Shown piece by piece: positions 57,273 through 64,000 of a stretch of 64,000 nt of DNA (position 1 is its first letter; each line of letters opens with the position of its first letter). Source of the DNA: Mesorhizobium sp. (GTDB lineage: Bacteria > Pseudomonadota > Alphaproteobacteria > Rhizobiales > Rhizobiaceae); the NCBI GenBank assembly GCA_019635735.1, contig JAHBYX010000002.1, positions 558,001-622,000 on the forward strand, in the 5' to 3' direction. A model generated the notes under the pieces. The model saw nothing but the letters and a program-made list of their open reading frames with translations. It was not told the origin of the DNA and did no database searches. The translations under genes and the position numbers were made by a program.

Positions 57273-59195
57273 ATGCAATCCGACGAAACAAGGAAGGGAC
57301 TGAGCAGACGCCAGCTGCTGGGGAGCAGCGCAGCCGTCGCGGCCGCGGGCGCGGTCGGAGTGGGTGGAGGAATCACGCTGACGGGTGGCGCGGTCACGCC
57401 TGCCGCCGCCCAGAGCGCCTCCGCCGAAGGCAGCTATGAGGTCAAGCCGGGAGAACTCGACGAATACTACGTCTTCTTCTCCAGCGGCCAGTCGGGCGAG
57501 GTGCGGGTGGTCGGCTGTCCGTCGATGCGCGAGCTGATGCGCATTCCGGTGTTCAATCGCGACAGCGCCACCGGCTGGGGCCAGACGAATGAGAGCCGGA
57601 AGGTGCTCACCGAAGGGCTGACCCCTGAAACGGTCGAGTTCCTCAAGGACAGGGGCGGGATCCACCTCAACGGCGACCTGCACCATCCTCACCCCTCGCA
57701 GACCGACGGCACCTATGACGGCCGCTATCTCTACGCCAACGACAAGGCGAACACGCGCGTCTGCCGCATCCGCCTCGACGTGATGAAGTGCGACAAGATC
57801 ATCGAGCTGCCGAACCAGCATACGGTCCACGGACTGCGTGTGCAGAAATATCCGAAGACCGGCTATGTCTTCGCCAATGGCGAAGACCGCGTGCCGATGC
57901 CGAACGACGGCAAGACGATGGGCGCGAAGGACACCTACCGTTGCATCTTTTCTGCCATCGACGGCGAGACGATGAAGGTCGCCTGGCAGGTCATGGTCGA
58001 CGGCAATCTCGACAATGTCGACGCCGACTACCAGGGCAAATACTGCTTCGCCACCTGCTACGACTCGGAGGAGGGCTTTACTCTCGCCGAGATGATGGGG
58101 GCCGAGCAGGACTGGATCGTCATCTTCAACCTGCAGAGGATCGAGGAGGCGGTCGCCAAGGGCGACGTCCAGCAGATCAACGGCGTGCCGGTGCTCGACG
58201 GGCGCAAGGGTTCGCCCTACACGCGCTACGTTCCGGTTCCGAACAGCCCACACGGCATCAACACCGCGCCCGACGGCATCCACGTCGTCGCCAACGGCAA
58301 GCTGTCGCCGACCGTCACGGTGTTCGACGTGCGCAAGTTCGACGATCTCTTCGACGACAAGATCCAGCCGCGCGACACGGTCGTCGCCGAGCCGGAACTC
58401 GGCCTTGGGCCGTTGCACACCGCCTTTGACGGCAAGGGCAATGCCTACACCACGCTGTTCATCGACAGCCAGGTCTGCAAATGGAACATCGAGGACGCGA
58501 AGAAGGCATTTGCAGGCGAGCAGGTCGACCCGATCCGGCAGAAGCTCGATGTGCACTACCAGCCCGGCCACAACCACACCTCCATGGGGCAGACCAAGGA
58601 GGCGGACGGCAAATGGCTGATCTCGCTGAACAAGTTCTCCAAGGACCGCTTCCTCAATGTCGGCCCGCTGAAGCCCGAGAACGACCAGCTGATCGACATC
58701 TCCGGCGACGAGATGAAGCTGGTTCACGACGGCCCGTCCTTCGCCGAGCCGCATGACGCGACCATCGTGCACCGGTCCAAGATCAATCCGGTGCATGTCT
58801 GGAGCCGCGACGACCCGTTCTTCGCGGACGCGGTCACCCAGGCAAAAGCCGACGGCGTAGATCTGACGGCGGATTCGAAGGTCATTCGGGACGGCAACAA
58901 GGTCCGCGTCTACATGACCTCGGTGGCGCCGGCCTTCGGTCTTGAGGAGTTCACCGTCAGGCAGGGCGATGAGGTGACTGTCTACGTTACCAACATCGAC
59001 GACGTCGAAGACCTGACGCACGGCTTCTGCATCATCAACTACGGCGTCAACATGGAGGTGGCGCCGCAGGCGACCGCATCCGTGACCTTCACCGCGAGCA
59101 AGCCGGGGGTCTACTGGTACTACTGCTCCTGGTTCTGCCATGCGATGCACATGGAGATGAAGGGCCGCATGCTGGTCGAGCCGCAGGGCGCCTGA
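57273..59195 (+). CDS. nosZ: Nitrous oxide reductase NosZ (clade I, Tat-exported)
   Basis: A 640-residue copper enzyme that reduces N2O to N2 in the periplasm. The Tat signal is [20 protein letters not shown] (ten onward), typical of clade I. The His ligands of the CuZ centre are visible in [37 protein letters not shown] and EPHDA. The CuA site is His583, Cys618, Trp620, Cys622, His626 and Met629 in [12 protein letters not shown], matching the numbering of the well-studied Pseudomonas enzyme. An AGGAGAG ribosome binding site lies eight bases upstream. The stop overlaps nosD (TGATG). Confidence 0.98.
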   Translation: MQSDETRKGLSRRQLLGSSAAVAAAGAVGVGGGITLTGGAVTPAAAQSASAEGSYEVKPGELDEYYVFFSSGQSGEVRVVGCPSMRELMRIPVFNRDSATGWGQTNESRKVLTEGLTPETVEFLKDRGGIHLNGDLHHPHPSQTDGTYDGRYLYANDKANTRVCRIRLDVMKCDKIIELPNQHTVHGLRVQKYPKTGYVFANGEDRVPMPNDGKTMGAKDTYRCIFSAIDGETMKVAWQVMVDGNLDNVDADYQGKYCFATCYDSEEGFTLAEMMGAEQDWIVIFNLQRIEEAVAKGDVQQINGVPVLDGRKGSPYTRYVPVPNSPHGINTAPDGIHVVANGKLSPTVTVFDVRKFDDLFDDKIQPRDTVVAEPELGLGPLHTAFDGKGNAYTTLFIDSQVCKWNIEDAKKAFAGEQVDPIRQKLDVHYQPGHNHTSMGQTKEADGKWLISLNKFSKDRFLNVGPLKPENDQLIDISGDEMKLVHDGPSFAEPHDATIVHRSKINPVHVWSRDDPFFADAVTQAKADGVDLTADSKVIRDGNKVRVYMTSVAPAFGLEEFTVRQGDEVTVYVTNIDDVEDLTHGFCIINYGVNMEVAPQATASVTFTASKPGVYWYYCSWFCHAMHMEMKGRMLVEPQGA

Positions 59196-60568
59196 TGGCA
59201 GGTCGCGGCACCATACTGGCAATGGGGACGGCGGCGCTTGCCGCCGTCCTCGGCAAGCCTGCCTTGGCGGAAACGATCCATCACCGTCCGGACGGAATGC
59301 CGCTTCAGGCGGTAATCGACCGTTCCGCGGCGGGCGACGTCATCGTGCTGGCCGAAGGCAGGCACGCGGGCCCGATCACCCTCGACAGGACGCTGACGAT
59401 CGAAGGCGAGCCGGGCGCGGTCGTCGCAGGCAACGGCAAGGGCAGCGTCATCACCGTCACCGCCGAGCGATCCGTCGTCCGCGGCCTCGAAATCACCGGA
59501 TCCGGCAAGGATCTCTCCGCGATGGATTCGGCCGTGTTCGTGGCCCAGACGGCGACCGGGACGCGGGTGGAGGACAACCGGATCACCGGCAATCTCGTCG
59601 GCATCTATCTGCACGGGGCGAAGGATTCCGTCGCCAAGGGAAATACGATCATCGGCCTGCGGGAAGGCCGCGTCAGCGAGGCCGGCGACGGCGTTTCGGT
59701 CTGGAACGCTCCCGGCGCGAAGGTGATCGGCAACGACGTCAGCTTTGGCCGCGACGGCATATTCACCAAGACGAGCAAGCTGAACGTCTTCAGCGGCAAC
59801 AGGCTCCACAACGTCCGCTTCGCCATCCACTACATGTACACGAACCAGAGCGAGATCATCGGCAACCGCTCCGAGCGGAACAATGTCGGCTACGCGATCA
59901 TGTATTCCGACAGGCTCCGTGTCGTCGACAACGTCTCCGATGGGGACCGCGACCACGGTCTGCTCCTGAATTACGCCAACGCATCCGAGATCCGCGGCAA
60001 CGTCGTGCGCGGGCGGCTTCAGCCCGCGGAAAGATGGACGGGAGCGGCGCAGATCGGCGGCACGCACGGGGTTCCCTCGGAAAGGCAGCCGGCAGGCGTC
60101 GAACGGGCGGGCATGCGGCTTGGGCCCGAGAAGTGCGTCTTCATATACAACGCCAACCGCAATCGCTTCCTCGACAACTGGTTCGAGGGCTGCGGGGTCG
60201 GAATCCATTTCACGGCCGGCTCCGAGGGCAACGCGATCTCGGGCAACGCCTTCATCCGCAATCGCCATCAGGTCAAATATGTCGGCACGCGCTATCTGGA
60301 CTGGTCGGCCGAAGGCTGCGGCAATTACTGGAGCGACAACCCGGCATTCGACCTCGACGGCGACGGCGTCGCGGACAATCCCTACCGGCCCAACGACCTG
60401 GTCGACCGGGTTCTGTGGACGTCGCCGCAGGCCAAGGTGCTCATGAACAGCCCTGCGGTACAGGTCATCCGTTGGGCGCAGAGCCAGTTCCCCGCGATAC
60501 TGCCTGGCGGCGTCGTCGATTCCCGCCCGATGATGGCGCCCCCGCCGGCTAGGGGGGATCTGCAATGA
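59195..60568 (+). CDS. nosD: Copper-maturation protein NosD
   Basis: A 457-residue periplasmic protein with a signal peptide ending near GKPALAETIHH. The body is a right-handed beta-helix of CASH-type repeats, seen as many N-x-I-x-G-N motifs (VEDNRITGNLVGIYLHGAKDS and similar), ending with the GNYWSDN...DLDGDGVADNPY signature. NosD works with NosF and NosY to assemble the CuZ centre of NosZ. Stop and start overlaps tie it to nosZ and nosF. Confidence 0.96.
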   Translation: MAGRGTILAMGTAALAAVLGKPALAETIHHRPDGMPLQAVIDRSAAGDVIVLAEGRHAGPITLDRTLTIEGEPGAVVAGNGKGSVITVTAERSVVRGLEITGSGKDLSAMDSAVFVAQTATGTRVEDNRITGNLVGIYLHGAKDSVAKGNTIIGLREGRVSEAGDGVSVWNAPGAKVIGNDVSFGRDGIFTKTSKLNVFSGNRLHNVRFAIHYMYTNQSEIIGNRSERNNVGYAIMYSDRLRVVDNVSDGDRDHGLLLNYANASEIRGNVVRGRLQPAERWTGAAQIGGTHGVPSERQPAGVERAGMRLGPEKCVFIYNANRNRFLDNWFEGCGVGIHFTAGSEGNAISGNAFIRNRHQVKYVGTRYLDWSAEGCGNYWSDNPAFDLDGDGVADNPYRPNDLVDRVLWTSPQAKVLMNSPAVQVIRWAQSQFPAILPGGVVDSRPMMAPPPARGDLQ

Positions 60569-61491
60569 ACGCGTCCCCGACAGTCGAGATCACCGGCGTC
60601 ACCAAGACCTACGGCAAGGTTCGCGCCGTGACCGATATTTCCTGCGTCCTGCGCGAGGGCGAGACGATCGCACTGGTCGGCCACAACGGCGCGGGCAAGA
60701 CGACACTCATCAAGCTGATGCTGGGACTGATCGGGCCGAGCGCCGGCACGGTCAGGGTGCTTGGTGAGGATCCGGCGGCTGGCCAGTTCGCGGCGCGCCG
60801 AAGGCTCGGCTACCTGCCCGAGAATGTCTCCTTCAACATGTCGCTGACGGGCCGCGAGACGCTTGGCTTCTATGCCCGGCTGAAGCGGGCGCCGCTCGAT
60901 TCTGTCGAAACATTGCTCCACCGCGTCGGGCTCACCGGAGCCGGCGACCGGCGCATCGGCACCTATTCCAAGGGAATGCGCCAGAGGCTCGGCCTCGCCC
61001 AGGCGCTGCTCGGCCGGCCTCGCGTGTTGCTTCTCGACGAGCCGACGACCGGGCTGGACCCGGCCCTGCGGCGCAGCTTCTACGAGATCGTGGCGGATCT
61101 TCGCGCGGATGGCGCGACCGTCCTGCTCTCATCGCATGCCCTGACCGAACTCGAAGGCGAGGCCGACCGGGTCATCATCGTCAACCGCGGAGTGAAGATA
61201 GCTGACGGCACGATCGAAGACCTGCGCCGGATCGCCCAATTGCCGACCAGGATCCGGGTCCGGTACTCCGACGCCGACGCCTCGAGGATGGACGAGTGGA
61301 TCGGCAGAACCGGCGCGTGGCGGCGGATCAACGGCCATATGCTCGAGATGGACGCCGGGCCGGAGGAGAAGCTCTCCCTGATCAGGCGCGCCGCTTCCGC
61401 CGATGCGCCGATCGCCGATCTCGACATAGTCCCGCCGACCCTGGACGAGCTCTACGCCCACTTCCTCGGCTCGGAGGCCGCGACCCGATGA
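60565..61491 (+). CDS. nosF: Copper-maturation ABC ATPase NosF
   Basis: A 308-residue ABC ATPase: Walker A GHNGAGKTT near residue 38, Q-loop YLPENVSF, signature YSKGMRQR, Walker B VLLLDEPTTGLD and the H-loop SSHAL. It is the cytoplasmic engine of the NosDFY complex. It overlaps both nosD and nosY by four bases. Confidence 0.96.
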   Translation: MNASPTVEITGVTKTYGKVRAVTDISCVLREGETIALVGHNGAGKTTLIKLMLGLIGPSAGTVRVLGEDPAAGQFAARRRLGYLPENVSFNMSLTGRETLGFYARLKRAPLDSVETLLHRVGLTGAGDRRIGTYSKGMRQRLGLAQALLGRPRVLLLDEPTTGLDPALRRSFYEIVADLRADGATVLLSSHALTELEGEADRVIIVNRGVKIADGTIEDLRRIAQLPTRIRVRYSDADASRMDEWIGRTGAWRRINGHMLEMDAGPEEKLSLIRRAASADAPIADLDIVPPTLDELYAHFLGSEAATR

Positions 61492-62315
61492 AGAACGTCC
61501 TCATCATCGCCGGCAAGGAAATCCAGGAAGGCCTGCGCAACCGCTGGGTGCTCGCCACGACGCTGTTGCTTGCCGCGCTGGCGCTTACCCTGACATTTCT
61601 CGGCAGCGCGCCGACGGGCAATGTCGGCGCGGGCGCTCTCGAGGTGGTGATCGTCAGTCTTTCCAGCCTCACGATCTTCCTCGTCCCGTTGATCGCGCTC
61701 CTGATCTCGCACGACGCAATCGTGGGCGAAATGGAACGCGGCACGATGCTGCTTCTGCTGAGCTACCCGATCGGGCGCTGGCAGGTCATCATGGGCAAGT
61801 TCATCGGTCACGTCGCGATTCTCTCCTTCGCCACGCTGCTCGGCTACGGCGCGGCCGCGGTGGCTCTTGCCGTGACCGAAGGGGCCATCGATTCATCGAG
61901 CCTGACGGCGTTCGGGTCGATGATCCTCTCATCCATCCTCCTCGGCGGCGTATTTGTCGCCATCGGCTACCTGATCAGCGCGCTCGTCGCCGAGCGCGGC
62001 ACCGCGGGTGGGATCGCCATCGGCGTCTGGCTGCTGTGCGTGCTGATCTACGACATGGCGCTGCTCGGACTGCTCGTCGTCGACCAGGGAAAAACTGTCA
62101 GCGGCGGCCTGCTCAACGCGCTGCTGCTCGCCAACCCGACCGACGTCTACCGCTTGCTGAATCTCGGTTCCGGCACCGCGGGAGCCCTGTCCGGCATGGC
62201 TGGCGTTGCGGAAAACGCGGCGCTCGGACCGGCAGCCCTGGTCGCGGCCCTCGTCGCCTGGACGCTCGTCCCCCTGACGGCCGCGGCCATGGTGTTTTCG
62301 CGGAGGGAACTATGA
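61488..62315 (+). CDS. nosY: Copper-maturation ABC permease NosY
   Basis: A 275-residue ABC-2 type permease with six membrane segments. It opens IAGKEIQEGLRNRWVL (family-typical amphipathic start) and has the SHDAIVGEMERGTMLLLLSYPIGRWQVIMGKF coupling region near residues 75-105. With NosF and NosD it forms the NosZ copper-centre maturation complex. Confidence 0.96.
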   Translation: MKNVLIIAGKEIQEGLRNRWVLATTLLLAALALTLTFLGSAPTGNVGAGALEVVIVSLSSLTIFLVPLIALLISHDAIVGEMERGTMLLLLSYPIGRWQVIMGKFIGHVAILSFATLLGYGAAAVALAVTEGAIDSSSLTAFGSMILSSILLGGVFVAIGYLISALVAERGTAGGIAIGVWLLCVLIYDMALLGLLVVDQGKTVSGGLLNALLLANPTDVYRLLNLGSGTAGALSGMAGVAENAALGPAALVAALVAWTLVPLTAAAMVFSRREL

Positions 62316-62860
62316 AGTTGCGTCTCGCACTGGCCATTTCCGCCCTGGTCCTGCTTGCCGCGTGCAGCGGCGAGTCGGGCCTGGAGGCCCCCAAGCCCCA
62401 GACTCTGACCTCGGAGGCGATCGGCCGCTATTGCGGCATGAACGTGCTGGAGCATCCCGGCCCGAAGGGGCAGATCATGCTCGGGCAGATCCCCGAGCCG
62501 ATATGGTTCTCGTCCGCCCGCGACGCGGTCGCCTTCACCATGCTTCCGGAAGAGCCGAAGGACATTTCGGCGATCTACGTCTCCGACATGGCCAGCGCGC
62601 CGAGCTGGGAGGAGCCTGGCCCGGCCAACTGGATCGATGCGCGGCAGGCCTTCTACGTCATTGGAAGCACGATGCGCGGCGGCATGGGCGCGCCGGAGAC
62701 GGTGCCGTTCTCGACTGAGGCCGCGGCCGCCCGGTTCGCAGGCGACAATGGCGGGCAGGTCGTCTCGTTCGCCGACATCCCCCGCGACTACGTCCTGGGC
62801 ACGGGTGAGACGGGAGCGACGGGTAACCCCACGCCGGAAATCACCGGCGCAACAGACTAG
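62312..62860 (+). CDS. nosL: Copper-binding lipoprotein NosL
   Basis: A 182-residue outer-membrane-type lipoprotein. The lipobox LLAAC places the lipid on Cys18, and the copper-site residues Cys41 and Met43 are in YCGMNVLEHPGPKGQI. The WFSSARDAVAF and AFYVIGSTMRGGMGAPETVPF segments match the family. It delivers Cu(I) to NosD for NosZ maturation. Four-base overlap with nosY. Confidence 0.95.
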   Translation: MKLRLALAISALVLLAACSGESGLEAPKPQTLTSEAIGRYCGMNVLEHPGPKGQIMLGQIPEPIWFSSARDAVAFTMLPEEPKDISAIYVSDMASAPSWEEPGPANWIDARQAFYVIGSTMRGGMGAPETVPFSTEAAAARFAGDNGGQVVSFADIPRDYVLGTGETGATGNPTPEITGATD

Positions 62861-62870
62861 GAGGCGCGAC

Positions 62871-63848
62871 ATGGCCCATCTGCTCGACCGTCGCCGTTTC
62901 ATCTCCATCGCCGCGTCCGCAGCCGGCATGGCGCTGCTGCCGTCCGGCGCAATGGCGAAGGGCATGCACACGGTAGCCTGGGAGGGACATGCGCTTGGCG
63001 CGGCGGCGCGAATGACACTCCATCATCCGGACAGGCGGGCCGCCGAGGAGCTGATCAGGCAAGCGGTCGTGGAGACGGAACGGCTCGAGCGGATCTTCAG
63101 TCTCTACCGCCCGGACTCGGCCCTGTCGGAGCTGAACCGGGTCGGCGCGCTCGCGATGCCGCCGGCGGAACTCGTGGCCGCCCTCGAAACGAGCCGCGAC
63201 GTCTGGAGCCTGACCGGTGGGGCATTTGACCCGACTGTCCAGCCTCTCTGGACGCTGCTGGCGGACCATTTCGGCGGTGCTGAGCCCGACCCGTCGGGCC
63301 CGCCGCGGGAGCGGCTCGGCGAGGCTCTTCAGCGCGTCGGTCTCGACAAGGTGGCGTTCAGCGCCAGCCGCGTTGCCTTCGCCCGCGCGGGCATGGCCCT
63401 GACCCTCAACGGCATCGCCCAAGGGTTCATCACCGATCGGATCGTCGATCTGCTGCGGCGCGGCGGCGTGACGAAGACCCTCGTCGACATGGGCGAAATC
63501 CGGGCAATCGGAACCCGGCCCGACGGCTCGCCCTGGACGGTAGGTATCGAAGACCCGCGTCACGAAGGCGGCCTGGCCACGGTGCTGGAGGTGGAGGACA
63601 TGGCCGTCGCGACCTCCAGCGGCGAGGGATTCCGTTTTGATGCCGCCGGCCGTTTCAACCACCTGATCGACCCCCGCAGCGGACTCGGCGCAGGCCGCTA
63701 CCGGAGCGTCGCCGTCGTCGCCCCGGACGCAGCCGCAGCCGACGCGTTCTCGACGGCCTTCAGCCTGCTGGAGTCGAACGAGGTGGCCAACGTCGTCGAA
63801 CGGCGGCCAGGCCTGCAGGCGCATCTCTTCGACAGACAGTCGCCGTAG
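62871..63848 (+). CDS. nosX: FMN transferase NosX (ApbE family)
   Basis: A 325-residue periplasmic ApbE-type flavin transferase. A Tat signal DRRRFISIAASAAGMALL starts at residue 6. The family motifs LERIFSLYRPDSALSELN, TGGAFDPTVQPLW, LNGIAQGFITDRIVDLL and AVATSSGE are clear, as is RFNHLIDPRSG. It should attach FMN covalently to NosR. It ends the nosRZDFYLX operon, ten bases after nosL, with GGAGG before its start. Confidence 0.95.
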   Translation: MAHLLDRRRFISIAASAAGMALLPSGAMAKGMHTVAWEGHALGAAARMTLHHPDRRAAEELIRQAVVETERLERIFSLYRPDSALSELNRVGALAMPPAELVAALETSRDVWSLTGGAFDPTVQPLWTLLADHFGGAEPDPSGPPRERLGEALQRVGLDKVAFSASRVAFARAGMALTLNGIAQGFITDRIVDLLRRGGVTKTLVDMGEIRAIGTRPDGSPWTVGIEDPRHEGGLATVLEVEDMAVATSSGEGFRFDAAGRFNHLIDPRSGLGAGRYRSVAVVAPDAAAADAFSTAFSLLESNEVANVVERRPGLQAHLFDRQSP

Positions 63849-64000
63849 GCGGCTGAGAGCGTACTGCGTCTCATGCAGGGGCTGAGAATCTGACGCGGTG
63901 CGGCCATCCTACAGGATCGACGGCCGTATGATCGCTGTCGTGAGTGTCCGGGCCACGTGCTAAGATCACTGGCGGAGCCGCGAAGCGTCTCTGCGGCTAG
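63849..64000. other. Region after nosX, possible hairpin
   Basis: No gene is supported in these 152 bases. AGCCGC (63976-63981) and GCGGCT (63993-63998) can pair as a 6-bp stem with an 11-base loop, but the window ends before any T tract can be seen, so this is only a possible terminator. Confidence 0.35.

Overview
The window is one contiguous piece of a high-GC alphaproteobacterial chromosome. Gene content and order point to the Rhizobiales, most like Mesorhizobium, Aminobacter and other Phyllobacteriaceae. The signs are the trpF-trpB-trpA-accD-folC order, alphaproteobacterial-type AddAB, a SitABCD/Mur manganese module, the cysG-DUF2849-cysI-cysH-DUF934 sulfur block and a clade I NosRZDFYLX cluster. 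This placement rests on recognised families and synteny, not on a database search. No rRNA, tRNA, CRISPR array, prophage or insertion sequence was seen.

Layout. (1) 1-9592, plus strand: end of a sensor kinase, a TsaE-sugar kinase fusion, a MurU-like nucleotidyltransferase, addB, addA and trxA, mostly with 4-nt stop/start overlaps. (2) 9651-16298, mainly minus strand: folC, accD, trpA, a ParE/CopG-type toxin-antitoxin pair lodged between trpA and trpB, trpB, an opposing hypothetical gene and trpF. (3) 16419-21543: a small hypothetical gene, a YgjP-like metallopeptidase, and a manganese ABC transporter (sitABCD) divergent from its probable Fur-family regulator Mur, with a perfect TGCAAA-N3-TTTGCA palindrome between them. 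(4) 21545-23833: a GMC oxidoreductase and a DJ-1/PfpI protein. (5) 23932-28656: assimilatory sulfate reduction (cysG, DUF2849, cysI, cysH, DUF934). (6) 28958-37068: a host-attachment family protein, trxC, then a GbsR/MarR-type regulator with cydDCABX (cytochrome bd oxidase, its assembly exporter and the small subunit CydX). (7) 37275-40140: a second-type FtsH protease behind an FNR/FixK-like box, and a Gfo/Idh/MocA oxidoreductase. (8) 40221-50837: an AraC-type regulator divergent from a six-gene operon for uptake and breakdown of an unknown compound. It holds two sugar-type ABC permeases (one fused to a strictosidine synthase/SMP-30-like beta-propeller), a binding protein, a stand-alone propeller, a double ATPase, and a fused acyl-CoA ligase/crotonase. 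(9) 50863-63848: the nitrous oxide reductase locus, with nosRZDFYLX on the plus strand and an accessory group on the minus strand (ferritin-like protein, MogA-type protein, two DUF2249 proteins, a 12-helix membrane protein and a MIP18-family protein).

How it fits together. The cytochrome bd operon, the FtsH behind an anaerobox and the nos locus with two TTG-N8-CAA boxes suggest life at changing oxygen and nitrogen-oxide levels. The two thioredoxins could serve the thioredoxin-dependent APS reductase. The least described parts are the lactonase-like/CoA-ligase transport operon (41409-50837), the toxin-antitoxin pair coupled to trpA, and the nos-side accessory operon.
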